From assembly GCA_019843655.1 (NCBI GenBank), contig JACDQD010000105.1, forward strand, positions 992,001 to 1,056,000: a stretch of DNA of 64,000 nt. Reading direction: 5' to 3'. Below the pieces are notes generated by a model that worked only from the letters and a program-made list of their open reading frames with translations, ran no database searches and had not been told where the DNA came from. The translations under genes and the position numbers were made by a program. Numbering within the stretch: the first letter of the stretch is position 1; the number at the start of each line of letters is the position of its first letter. Shown piece after piece: positions 19,601-32,154 of this stretch. The DNA comes from Lethocerus indicus (Eukaryota; Arthropoda; Insecta; Hemiptera; Belostomatidae).

Positions 19601-21669
19601 TTGAGTGATGATTCTAATGTTTTATCTGACCAATATGCATACTGTACATATTCGGAGTCCCTAATAATTAAGTAAATATGAAACATACGTTTTGCCGTCT
19701 AATCATGTATTCATACCGTAATAAATGCGGCCCAATTACAGTGATTGTAAAAAACAATTAACAGTCGAATGGACACATAATAAATGTTGATATTAAAAAG
19801 TAATAAACCATTAAACGGACTAAAACCCTAGCTAGTCGGGAATTGGAGCATATCTTTGCAAGGCAATGACAATTTATGGCAGCATTAGTGCATTCAGCGC
19901 ATTTTCAACTCGATTAATTTTCAAATGGAACTTTTATTTACCGCCGTTTACCGAATTTAAATGAACCACAGCATTATTTCCCTCTGCCGCTGCAATAATC
20001 ATTATGGCATTACTAGAAATAATTAATTACATAACGTTAACGGTATATGAAGACCTGAGATATATACAGCCGAATAACAAACTATTCTATGAATTTAGAA
20101 CAAGTTGTTCATTTAATATTTGTCATAAGAAATTGCTACTGTATTATTTGTACAACTAAAGTAACAGGGAAACTTCAACTTCATAACGATAAGAGGCTTC
20201 ACTTTCAATGTTTGCAGGCCTATCTCTGTATTCCATACATAATCCGACGAAACAATCCCTTTTACAAAAACGATAGCCAGATCAATACGGTATATTTCAC
20301 ATTGTTTTCATAGAGGTCCGTAAGCCGACTCATAAAAGATTCAACAGCCGATCCTGGGGGCTTATCGGCTATAAATAATTCATAAATATATCCATACATA
20401 CGCTATAAGACCAAAGAGTAGTGATTACGAGCTGCTCAAAACTCCCAAACTCAAATTACATTATATTTAGGTCTTTTAGCCCACAGTTCAACTTTTCAAC
20501 ATATTCCTTACGAAGTGGAACTAGTTCCTTCAAAAGTTTAGATTCCAATTTTACAGTTTGAATTTCGTCGGATTTACATGCTTTAAAAGTTTGGCAGAAG
20601 TCCCCACTGAACATTACTCCCTTTCAGGAACACTTGTCTCATAAGTGCATTATTACATTTGCATACGCACGCTAATATAATAAATCTATAATATATGAAA
20701 GCTACAAAAATATCACTGCTATTCGGAATTAATTCCCAAATGTACAATTATCCGGGAATAATATACACACGAACTAATGTTAATGAAAAAATCATTTCTT
20801 AAATAACCAGCAGTCTTATAATATTCAACATAACAGAATAGGGGCCATGTGGGCAGTACTCACGTGGCAGCTAGAAAAAAAAGCTCGGCTATATCGAGGC
20901 TTCGGTTCTTTATGTAAACAAAGTTTAATAATATTTTAAAAGCGGACAGCGGGGATACAACTGCTTCCCGCATCTCAACGCACTAGTAAATTTATAAATG
21001 AAAAACCGCCTTCCGTTCCTGTCCAGAAAAGAATAAGAAACGCCCGTTTAGGTAAAGCTGAGCAGAAGGAGCAGAGGAAAACACGCGAGAGCAGCCCATT
21101 AACGCCGGGATCCGGTTTTCCCTGCCGGGCGGAAATTCGTCCTCCACCACCTCCTTCTTCTCCTCCTCCTCTTGCTCTTCTTCTGCCCACCACACTCTGT
21201 ATAGTAGTATACATCAAGGCGAGCGCATTTTCAGAACGCTGCATACCACGGCCGGCTCACTAATTGAACGAGGTAGCAATTCGTTAAGAGGAGAGACAAT
21301 CGCCCAATAATTTTAACGGCCCGTCTAATTTATTCCAAGCTAATGAATGAGACCCCCTTCCTTCCCAGCACGCTTTTTCACAACTGCTGCACCACGATTT
21401 CAATTGCACTCATATTCCTTCCGTATCCTAACGAAACGAATCGGGCATATGCATATGCGATACGCTTTATTTAGTTCAATTCTGAATCCATTTTTCAAGA
21501 CGAGATTCAATACTATATGTGACGCCTACACAAATTGCTTCCTTCTTTTTGCTTTTACAAGATGAATTAATTTGCTGTTCATCATTAGTCTCGAATTATA
21601 AATAATTCTTCCATATATACCTTAAAAAATCTAATACATAATGTCCTTTGAATATTTTCTGAACTTTGT
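16657..21669. other. Upstream of Tpst coding exons: GC-rich patch and unique non-coding DNA
   Basis: The acceptor at 16657 implies intron sequence here if Tpst is transcribed from further right. A CpG-containing patch lies at about 16930-17470 and could hold regulatory DNA or an alternative 5' exon. A run of nine or more C is at 18027-18036. A tRNA-A-box-like trace lies near 18490-18520 on the - strand. Open frames at 18757-19041 and 19089-19406 exist on both strands and show no family pattern. Confidence 0.4.
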
Positions 21670-22059
21670 TTCGTTTTGGAGAACATCGAAAAAAAAAACA
21701 GACCAATAAGGGTTACTAATAACAAGTTATGTTATTGCGGCAAATCCAGTTGAAAGTTTCTGATACACAACTGACAAAACCATAGGACTGGAATGTAAAC
21801 ATAACAGTCTTACACGAAAACAGGTAAGCTTATGCAACAATGGGAGCTTATTCAAATTCAATCGAAGGCTTCCGATGACCAAGAGACGAATTCATAGGAG
21901 AAGGCAGTTTGTTTATGTTTAGATTCCAGTCCAATGGTTTGGTCAGTTAATTATCAGAAGCTTTCAACTGGATTCGTCCAAATAACATGCCGTGTATTGG
22001 ATTACACTCATTTACCCTTATTGGTCTGTTTTTTCTTTTTCGATGTTCTCCAAAACGAA
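21670..22059. mobile_element. 390-bp palindromic MITE-like element
   Basis: Terminal inverted repeats TTCGTTTTGGAGAACATCG. The arms (about 21670-21805 and 21911-22059) remain recognisable over about 140 bp, sharing ACAGACCAATAAGGGT, AATCCAGTTGAAAG, CTGATA, and GGACTGGAAT followed by TAAACATAA. They enclose a roughly 105-bp centre. No ORF. Immediate flanks do not show an obvious target duplication. Unrelated in sequence to the foldback family at 6.5 and 13 kb. Confidence 0.85.
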
Positions 22060-23179
22060 GAATATCTGCAAGATCTCCAATGTTAGTATTATGACCGAAT
22101 TTTTTCTATTCTACTGTGATAATGCGTACAATTCATGAAAACGATTCGGGAAATTACTTTTTCCCCAATCGGGTCAATGTTGAATTCCCCGATCGAGTAC
22201 CTCTGGTCTGCTCTAAGGTATAATTTAGCCCGAGGGTCGGTACTGCTAAGTACCGATAATTTATCGTTGGTATTGTCTAAAGGTTGGCTCTCCATCATAA
22301 TTGATTGGGATCTATGCCCATTGCCGGAGTTGCTTGTGCGGTGCCCCTCTCTGGTTTTTATCTCTCTTTCTGACCCTGGAAGACTCATTATGCCCGATTG
22401 CCTCCGCCTACACCCAGGGGAAATACCTGGCCGGGATTTATTCATAGCTCGTCATATTCACCTTCGACCGTTATTATTACCTTATCTCTCGATTCTGTAG
22501 CCACTCTATCCCATTCCTCGGAGCTGGTATAAAACTTAGCACAGCAGAAAACCTACGCACAACAAGTCTAACAAGTCATAGCACGAATAATTTAATTAAA
22601 ACAAGCTCATACGGCCACCAAATACCGACTGGACACAATATCGTGCCACCCTTAGCTTCTTTTCATATGCTTCACATGCTATATATATGAAGAAATAAAG
22701 AAATTCAAAAAACAAATTACCAGGTTTTATCCAATGATATTAGACATATAAATCCCATTGTAATTCCAGCATTTTACAACATTCAGTGCTATAATATGAA
22801 CAAAAGAACTATAATTACTTTATGAAATATAAATATATACCGTAATGAAAACAAATCTAAAATACTATATTGGGAATATGCAATTATGAAATATGAACTT
22901 GTTTATAGGTCAGGCTCTCGCAGTTACTCGATCGTCCGACGCTGCAATTACTGTCAGATGTGTAATTTGCCGCTATCAAAATCGTTCAATTTACCGGCCT
23001 TAGTGTAGAGAATTACGAACGGGACACTGTATTATTTGTACAAAAAATTAATGGAAAACGAGTCTTTCATTAAACAGCAATAATTGGGAGGCTAGGTTTA
23101 TTAAGGAGAATCTGGTCAACGGCCAAGTTTCGAAAATGAAGTCACTATGAAGCTCGGTTGGGGGGAAGTGACTCCCTGA
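22060..23179. other. Unique non-coding DNA
   Basis: Open frames of about 120 codons occur on both strands at 22089-22500. They overlap one another, lack splice or family support, and are judged chance. Confidence 0.4.
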
Positions 23180-23212
23180 GAAGAAGAAGAAGAAGAAGAA
23201 GAAGAAGAAGAG
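23180..23212. repeat. AAG trinucleotide microsatellite
   Basis: About eleven GAA/AAG repeats in a row. Confidence 0.95.
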
Positions 23213-26200
23213 CGAGATAATCCAATCGGTCCCAACAACGGCCCCAAATGAATCGGTTCCAAAAAAGAGAAGAGCTCCGGTTAGGTCTTGGAAGTCTGCC
23301 TCTGTCCTCTTGATTTTTTCATTGTTCCTTTTCCCTTTTTTCATCACGTCTTGATTTTTTGTTTTTCATCTAAGACGACTATCCTCCCACCATTTATAGA
23401 CTAATTAGATTTAGTCGGCGATACTGGGCGAGTTGCATAAATTTCGCCCGGAGCAATTATTCCCGAGCGGCGCGAATAAATATTCTCGACTATCTTTCGA
23501 GTTGAGATCTAGATTATCGTCGAATACGATTCAAGCGGATAGGAATATACATCGAGCAAGGTAATTTCTTCTATCTCTAATACCTCGAGGATGGCAATCC
23601 AATTTATTCTGGGCCACACGAAAAACTATAATTCAAGAACGAATTTATTCATTACTTAAACGATCGGCTAAATTTCCCAAATTATAGTAATTCTGGTACA
23701 ATACTTCAATAGATTGATGGTCGGAAACATCGTTTAAACACTGAAATCTCTAGCACTGGGTATCTCTAGGTAACGTGTAAAAGTTGGTAACAGCTTTGAA
23801 ATTATTATTCGTTTACCGCAGTCCCCAATAGACTTGTTTTAGTATGCTCGTATTTGTTTTAAATCTAGATAAATATCTTTATTATTTCCAACAAGATGCG
23901 GCTCGTTCATATTTTAAGCCCCCAATATTATTCCGTACCGGGCCTCCAAAGGGAAGGATTATATCTAATTTTCCGCCGGGATTATGGTAGGGAAGCGGTA
24001 AATTTATTTGAAGGGTAAGCAGTGATCAATTGAGCGTAGGTCGGATGCGGTTCAGGGGACTGCTCCTCCGGGATCTAATCATGTCTTCACGGCTCTCTGC
24101 ACCCTCCTCCAAAGGAAAACCCGCCTGACGTCTCGCACAATTATCTCCCCCCTTTAACGCCCCATCACCAATTCAAATCGCGTTTATATTTTATTCCCCC
24201 TTCGAACGCCGATATTGAAATACAACCTCTTTTCCGAGGGGCGGTCGAAAATAGTACGCTCTCTTCCCACCGCGACGACCCCGATCGAAAACTAAACGAC
24301 ACGAAACCAAACGAGTGAATTGTCTACTTCATTATAAATTACAACGTTAACATTAACCTTAATGTATTAATATTTTAATACAACTACCCACTGGCCATTA
24401 AATAACGTGAAGTTTGATCAAGAATTATTCCCCAACTTCCGGTTTTGTCGCGTATATCCCGACCCAGGGCACGAGTGGATCTGGCGCTCGCCATTCGAAA
24501 CAGAGTCCGCGTCCATTCTATCCCAGTGAACAGCTGGGGGTGCCCCTTATATAACATCCCCTCGTCACCCTATTGGCTGTTCGACCGACCAATCGAAAAA
24601 GATCGTTCAATTACGTCAGCTGTTCAGGCAGTAACACCTGGCCTCTTCCTTATCCGACAGCCCTCCAAAAAATGTTTTCTATTCTTTCTTGTTTATTACA
24701 CAACATTACTACAAATACAATTAGTTCATAACCGGTAACCGTAAAATTTGGTACATATTCCCTCTAAGAAACGGTAACATTCGGGGGGATAATAGAACAG
24801 TGATCAGGTACATATATTAGGCGGTCAAGGCTGTAGAATGGGGGTGGCCTGTTTTATGAGGAAATCCCTTGGGGATGATTTAAACGGTGTGCGAGGAAGG
24901 GAGGGAGGTGGCCCTGAGAAATAGCCGGGGTTACACAGAAACTGTTACTGATAGCGACGTAAACGTGATAAATAAAGGAGCCGGCCTGATGGACGGTCGG
25001 TGGGTCCGGCAATCTTAATCTTCCGCAGGCCCCCAACCCTCGTCAATAGTTAACATCCCATCCTCCGCCCTTACCTCTCTCTACACTGACACGTCCCAAA
25101 ACCACCACAACTCGAGAGTCCAATCAATATTGTATGTAATATATCACCGACCGGAACAGTTTTTCGTGCAACTGTTTTCGGCCTTCCAATCCCATAGGTT
25201 TAAAAAATAACATACCCGCGACCGGTTCATTGAAACGCGGTCATGATTTACCATATCATAAATACGAATCATCAGGTGCGCGACAAATAGCATATTATGT
25301 TACAGTTATTTTGTTTCGAATCGCGGGGCAATGATTCGTGCGAATGTTCACTATAAATTGCCCGTTCTCTCTTTCATTTGCTTCACTAATTATCATCATT
25401 AACGTTCGCTACATTTACTCGCCACGGGGTAGTTACGGCCGTAAATCTCGAGGTGATTCTAATTTACTCCTATATTGTCTATACTATTACATCGTTTAAG
25501 TATTCTGTACTCTAAGACACGAACTATATTTTTCTAGGTGTTACTGTTCCACTATGTTTTTTCCGATATCACCACCTTGGTGGTACCAAGGAACTAAGCG
25601 GTATTTATAAACTTTATCGACACTAATAGTTATAAATCGGCCGTCCGGGCGTCATGTCGCTCACAGCGGAAGTCGTTGGTAGTGGACGCGGAGGTCCTCG
25701 GTTAGGGTTAATAACCGGTGAATGCAGAATGAACCGTGAAGGGCGGTCGGGCTTCGGGTGTCTATCGATCCTTGGGCGGCGGGCGACACCGCAGCCGGCC
25801 CAAGATGCACCAAGGTGTAAATCTGCCCGACTTAAGTAGAAGAGCTGAGCCTGGAAGGTGGCCGCATAAATAGATATACAGCAATAATACAGGCCGTGGA
25901 GACGCCGTAAATTCGGTAGCAATGACCTTGCGAGGGCAGCCGGCCAAACACCCCCCCTCCCACCCACACCCAGACCTACCTACTTCATGGCACCGATAAA
26001 TCTCACTACAAATTTAATAGAGTTACCGGTTTAGTGCCGTCCAACTGTCACATGACACTGACACGCTTTGGAAACGAGTCCTGGGCCCAGTAGGTGGGTG
26101 GATTCACCTTAGCCACCGCTGCCCAAAATCTTATCTCTTTTAACTTGTTAACACGTTAATACTCTTGTGTATTCATATTTCATTCAGCGATACTTAAAAA

Positions 26201-27558
26201 TTCAAAGTTCTCACAGAAAGTTTGAAAAGCGAGTTTCCAACTCACCGAATCCTTACAACTATTCAACATTGGCATTTTTCGTTTTCGTATCAAATAGTTC
26301 CTGTGCAATATTTTTAAAGGGCAAAAGATAAAGTAATGATGCGATCTCAATGGTTCGTGATCTATTGTCAAGGACGGGGAGTTGTTCGCGTAGAAATATT
26401 TATTGTTAATGGATCCGGATAAGGCCGAAGGAGGTGAAACGGATAGACAAAAATACTCGACAAGTAAGATAAGCGGTTACTAAGCGCGGGGACACGTCCT
26501 GAGGCGTAGAGTGGGTTTTCAAAGATAACGGAGGCGACCCACGATCGGTTCATAATTCATGGGACTGGACCAAATTGCCCGCGTAGGGAATAATGGATGC
26601 CCCTCCTTGCGTTAAACGGGGAAACTCCAGCGAAAGGGCCAAAGGACCAGAGGAAAAACTGCCCACTCAATATTTAAACAGCGCTGGTCTTTACCACAAT
26701 TTACTTGATTTGCACGGGCACCAATTTATCGCTGAGAAACGTAAATCCGACGTTACTTTAGTAAGCGTCATGAATACCATTTGAAATTACATAGTGGTAC
26801 ATCAACAACGGCAATACAGGTTTGATTTATCAACTTATTCCCAGTAAACTAACATAAATTTTCTATATAGTTAAGTTAATATTAAGAACGAAAAGGTATA
26901 TACTGGATCAAAACAGCCAAAATTTATGCACCGGTATGACATATGCACTTCACAATCTGGTCCATAAAGTACGTACAAATTTCAAAATATTCATTCGATA
27001 ACCCTCCTCCCTTCTGAAAGCCTTTATAATTCAAACCGAAAACCATTAGCATATTTTACTTACATTTTAGTGATGCACATGTTAATATATCTATATGGCT
27101 GTACGGGAGGGTAAGTAGAAGCACGAATTGATTTTGAATTTATTTCCATTATTGAATTTATTTGGAAGCTAACATTTTTTCTAATTTTTTTCGTACTCTA
27201 AAATTATATAAATTGGTTCAACATGAACTGATCGCCATTTTCGTATTGACGACTTACAGATACGATGGATGCAACATTAAAAAATGCCATAAAAATAAAG
27301 TGATCATTTTCTGTGAGGATTTGGGCCATTGCCGAAGGTTGGGGATTGGTAATTCTGACGGAGAGAATTAAATTGAAAATTTGACTTCATCGCTATTTGA
27401 ACTCGAGATTGAGTCCGAACATGAATCTCAAATCTGAAGACCGTTTTAAGCCGAAGGAGAGCAATGCGCGGAGCATTGCTCAGGTGAATGGGCGGCAGTA
27501 TAAGACCGGCACTGGCTTAGCTGTTATCGGATTACCCGAGAGCTGTCTCTCCCTCACG
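23213..27558. other. Unique non-coding DNA with GC-rich patches
   Basis: GC-rich, CpG-containing stretches at about 24060-24300, 24440-24640 and 25640-25990 alternate with AT-rich DNA. A strong - strand splice donor (GAGAG then gtaagg) sits at 25075/25074 and could end a 5' UTR exon. No coding exon recognised. Confidence 0.4.
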
Positions 27559-27589
<31 letters not shown>

Positions 27590-27590
27590 C
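27559..27590. repeat. CA dinucleotide microsatellite
   Basis: CA repeat interrupted once by TATA; the opposite strand gives a spurious Val/Cys open frame. Confidence 0.95.
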
Positions 27591-29428
27591 TATGCACAAC
27601 CTGCCCACGTCTCCTATCTGGAGACCGGACAAACGCTCCTGGTTAATTATGCAATTACGCCAGCTCCACCGGGCTGTGGTAACGGCCATTAAAATGGGAA
27701 CGACATCGCCAAGCCGCCCATTTTATCGACGTCCTCTTCCTATTTCTTCTTTATACAGAGAGCTGACACGATACCGCAGGCGGCCTTTTAAGCCCGACAT
27801 CTGTTTCTGTTTCTTACCGACAGACTCCCCTTAGAGCAAACGTACTTACATTCGAATTGATTACGAAATTGTGCGATTGAATAATTAACTATTTTTGTTG
27901 AACATAACGCACCTGAAAATTAACTTACACCAATTAATATGAAAACATCAATAATGAAACATAAATTTTCAATTCATTTTCAAAATCGTGTCTTAAAAAG
28001 AGACTAAAACAGAAGACAAGAAATATTTAGGAGCTTAAGGAGAGATTACTTGGAAGAGCATATCGTTGATACCTCAAAATATGTTGAGTAGTATCATTTG
28101 ATCCTGCAGTATTCGATGCATCGCGTAGGTATGTAGAGTGTTTAATTGCATATTAAAGTACAAACGACCAAAAATGTATCCACAGAATTTATGAAAAAAT
28201 TACAATTAATCTCTAGGTGCAGACACACGCATATTATATTGGATGGACAGGCCGGTACTGCCACTTATGGCCGTGCTTAATTTGTGTGCACCGCACCAGT
28301 GAGGGGCTCTTCAGAAAAGAGGCCTGTTCGTGGAGGGCCGAGGGTGGGAGTCAGCACATTGTTACTTCGCATAGTAGACAACATTTGTTGAGCGTTTCGA
28401 AAATAAAATAGCGCGCACGATAATTATTTAACCTATATCGGCACATTACAAGGTTAAGTTTATACGCATCCCTTCCAACACACGACGAATTCGTTTTCGG
28501 TTGAATCTCATTAGGGAAAACATGACACTCCCTGAAGTTTTTTTTCAGTTAGTTCTTTGCCTCGTGTTTAAATTCTATGAGCAGAAGAGAATGAAAGATT
28601 GTCCAAGTTCTAGATATTCGCCTAATTTCGCTGTACTCCATTCTCAACTACACCGACAATAATCTTCTTAAAATCTTCTTAAATTTGCTATGTTAATAAC
28701 CTCTAACAACTTTACTTCGCCGTGAGGCAACACGTTATTATGTTGGCCGACAGCAACGTTTGCATTCCCTGCCTTTCAAGTTAAATGCAGGAGAAGCGGC
28801 GTATAATTAAAAATCCTGCCCGTCCTTATAAAAAAAGCAACAAAAGCGCAAAGCTATCTCTCGGAGCGCGAGTGGAGGACTGGCATCCTTTTGGGTTCGG
28901 AAAAATCATATTTATGAGCTTTGTTGGAAAGAGTTATTGCTCCTTGGGGGCACTCCGTCTACCGGATAATTGAGAGGGTTGTCTTCCCTCCCTAGCCGGT
29001 ATATAATTGCCGGCGTTTCCAGTTAACGTAATAATTACCAAAGGGGAACAATATCGAGTGGCGCCGGCACCCCAGATAAATCAACGGGTCGAGTTTAACA
29101 GGCGCCCCTATTATACCGCCTACCCGCATAACTCACTACCCGCTCAACAATATATAACCCGCAAATCCGCAAAAATCAAATACCTATACTATTAGGAACC
29201 AAGTAAAGCGCAGCTATTTTGAACGTTATTTCCGTATTAATGTAGGAAAACAGCATCCAAATATATGCGGAAATTCAATTTGGCAGTAGTTACGATAGGG
29301 CCACGGGAAAAAAGTTGAAGACCTGCTATTCTGTGACTGTGACCTACAATGTTTTCGTATGATCCAACAAGACAATCGACCAATTAGTAGAGCACAAGCT
29401 TTAATGTGCACTTCCCTCGTATATATTG
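27591..29428. other. Unique non-coding DNA
   Basis: Nothing recognised apart from a tandem ATCTTCTTAAA pair near 28665-28690. Confidence 0.4.
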
Positions 29429-29583
29429 GAAGGGAAACTTCTCAGAAGAGCAAATGTTTGAATGAAACCTTCTCGGAAGAGCACATATTGGAACGAAAAT
29501 TTCTGAGTAGAGCACACACTGGAATGAAGATTTCACAAAAGAGTAGATATTGGAATGAAAACTTCTCGGAAGAGCAGCTTATT
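29429..29583 (+). repeat. 31-bp minisatellite, five units
   Basis: Five diverged units (starts 29429, 29460, 29491, 29522, 29553) of consensus GAATGAAAACTTCTCGGAAG then AGCACATATTG. The 31-bp period is not a multiple of three, so the open frame through it (90 codons from 29359) is unlikely to be a selected protein repeat. Confidence 0.85.
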
Positions 29584-32132
29584 TTGTACAAATCTCACGT
29601 TTTTAAGATTTTGAAAATTTTCTTTTCATAAGGTTTATCGAGTCGGAGAGCAAGCTCAGTGCATACGTCTTAACAATTTGTTTTCAGTTGGATGAGCACA
29701 AAGTCTGGCGTTGAAGAATAATAATGAGAGGAGGGAACAATATCAGATTTTCTGAAATAAATCACGTAGCTTGGTATATATAATATTGGGGGGAGGGGGC
29801 GAAATATTAATAGTCATGAAGCCTTTCTGGAGGGTGGCGGGATTCAAATAGCTCGCGCCCCCTCATCCCCGTCCTCGAAATAAATTCACCGTCAGAGGAC
29901 GCTGTAAGGCAGACGGGTCTGGGATCGGGGCCGGCTCCACTTTTCCCCGGCTATCACCTTCAACGACAACTGGATTTCAGCCCACACCTCAACACGCCCT
30001 CCCGATATGTGAACAAATTTCATATCATTTATGCAGAAAGAACAACATTTCTAGTCGACGAAGATTGATTGCTCAATGCGACCGATAACAAGAAATAGGA
30101 CATACTTGGAACGATAAAGAAATTAAGAATCGTGGACAAAAATATTCGCAATGTTGCGTCTCTGGATCATCATTTAAAAAAATATCTAACCACATTGTAA
30201 ATGGAGTTAGAATTTTAATTTATCGAGGCCTAAATAATAAATAACAAAATTCTGATAAATAACATGCTTTATCATTTGTAATTTGGTACTTGCTTACTTT
30301 AAAAAGAGTTCTATTCAATACTTTACGAAAATATGAATTCCAATTCACTGTAGAGCACTCTGGATTTAAATATTCAGGAAAGCAAACGGATACACTGGAC
30401 TAGTAGAGCCCCCTCAAATGGAGAGGATTTATTAGAGCAACTTAACTGTGTGTGTTGAACGGGAGGTCAAAAACTACAACGTACTTTTCCCATGTTTTAT
30501 AAATAGAAATATATATACACGAATCTTAATGCGAGTTGAAAACGAAACAGTATCTGAAACGGCCATATTCGCTAAAATATTCGTCTATAATAATAAACAT
30601 TTCGTCATGCGAATGCTCGTAGCTAATGAAAAACATTGAATATTCTACCTGGACAAAATAGGCGTTTGAGAGGAGGTTGTGGCGCGGGACAGTCATTTGG
30701 CCGTATCGACAACTCCAACTCGGACTGACGCGTAATTTTCTGTCTCGCCCCGGGTTATAAGAGAACATGTCAAATCTTATTTTGAGTACGCTCTCAATAT
30801 TTACGGCCGGCCGGGAAATGTCTCTGCGCCGGAGAAGAAACGAGCCGTTTTATGGCTCACCGAGCCAAGTAAACGACAATTAAAAAAAAAAAGATCTCTT
30901 TTACGGCTGACGAGGCCAGCGGCGTTTTACAGTCGACACTAGACTGGGAACTAGTCCGCACTAAAACCACGCTATACTGCCTTCTATAAACATCACTGCC
31001 TTCTATTGCGATCAATCAGTCCTAACTACCGCCAACCAATAAACATATAAACGCTTAAAAGCAAAACAAATATTAGTTTTACGGCGCAGTAAGAAATCTC
31101 AGTCCGGACGTTATGGTACAGGGGGTGGTTGACCTATTAATCTATCGACATCAAACATTCTCCTTTCACACTACTACTAAGAACACGTGAAATTATCGGG
31201 CTCAGAAGAATGGCCATCTGCCCACCTTAGGACTAATACAGAGGTAGATTTCTTAGCTGAAGAAATATTTTTCTGTCAAAATATTAACTAAATTTGGGTC
31301 GCCAAGGTTGTTTTATACAGCGTGAAGTTTTATATGTAACTCACATATATTAATATAATACGACGGAGAGAACGAGCATATGATTTTGATTTCACCAGAA
31401 GGAATCGCGGAGGCGATTGTTATACGTATAATCACGGAACAGCTGATTATTGTGGAACAAATATCTAAGACGAGTCTATTTCCGCTAACCTTCTGAATTC
31501 TGATTATATTTGTAATCCCGGATTTCTAGAGGATAATAATAGTAATCTAATAATTAAACATAATAGATACGTTAAAACTATGACAACAAATACGTAAATT
31601 GTCAATTTCTCATATTCCATTGCATAATGATTTGGATGTAATAGATAATGTAGCCGCGTAAGGTGTACGTGTGGAGTGTGAGCAGTTAAAACACCTGTTG
31701 CAGGTATCCCCCTAACGATCAGGGCTTCTTGTGGTATTGTCAATTTCGCCAATTTAAAACGTGTGGTGACAGTCATATCTTTGATAATTCAACTAACCCT
31801 GGCAGACCCCTATAAAATCCTATAAAACTAATTATCTATTCGTATTGTGTTCCGCGGAGGTTGGATTATTAAAGTTATGATTAGACAGACTAAAAGAGAA
31901 AATGAACGAGAGAAGTATAAAACTTTTACAGCAGGCTTCTTGAACCCTAAATACTTGAATTCTGATTAAAACCCTCCGATGGCGTCACGATATTTATTGT
32001 CGGAGCGATGAGTTCCAATCAACGGCCGACTATAAAGGCGTCGCGGCCCGTTCGGCAAGATTGCCGCCCATAAAAAATAGGGTGCGCCTATCTTAAAGCT
32101 AAAATCCTGCCGGTCTCCATTCTTTTTATTTT
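29584..32132. other. Unique non-coding DNA
   Basis: GC-rich patch at about 29820-30000. Around 30840-30930 two loosely similar blocks (CGTTTTATGGCTCACCGAGC and CTTTTACGGCTGACGAGGC) follow each other. No exon recognised. Confidence 0.35.
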
Positions 32133-32154
32133 ACTCTCTCTCTCTCTCTCTCTC
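32133..32154. repeat. CT dinucleotide microsatellite
   Basis: About eleven CT repeats followed by a C run. Confidence 0.95.

Noticed and set aside
22089..22500. Open frames of 118 and 121 codons on opposite strands
   Set aside because: Mutually overlapping, no recognisable domain, no splice or promoter context; consistent with a locally GC-rich patch low in stops.
27397..27834. 145-codon open frame on + strand
   Set aside because: Contains the translated CA microsatellite (THTHTH) and has no recognisable domain.
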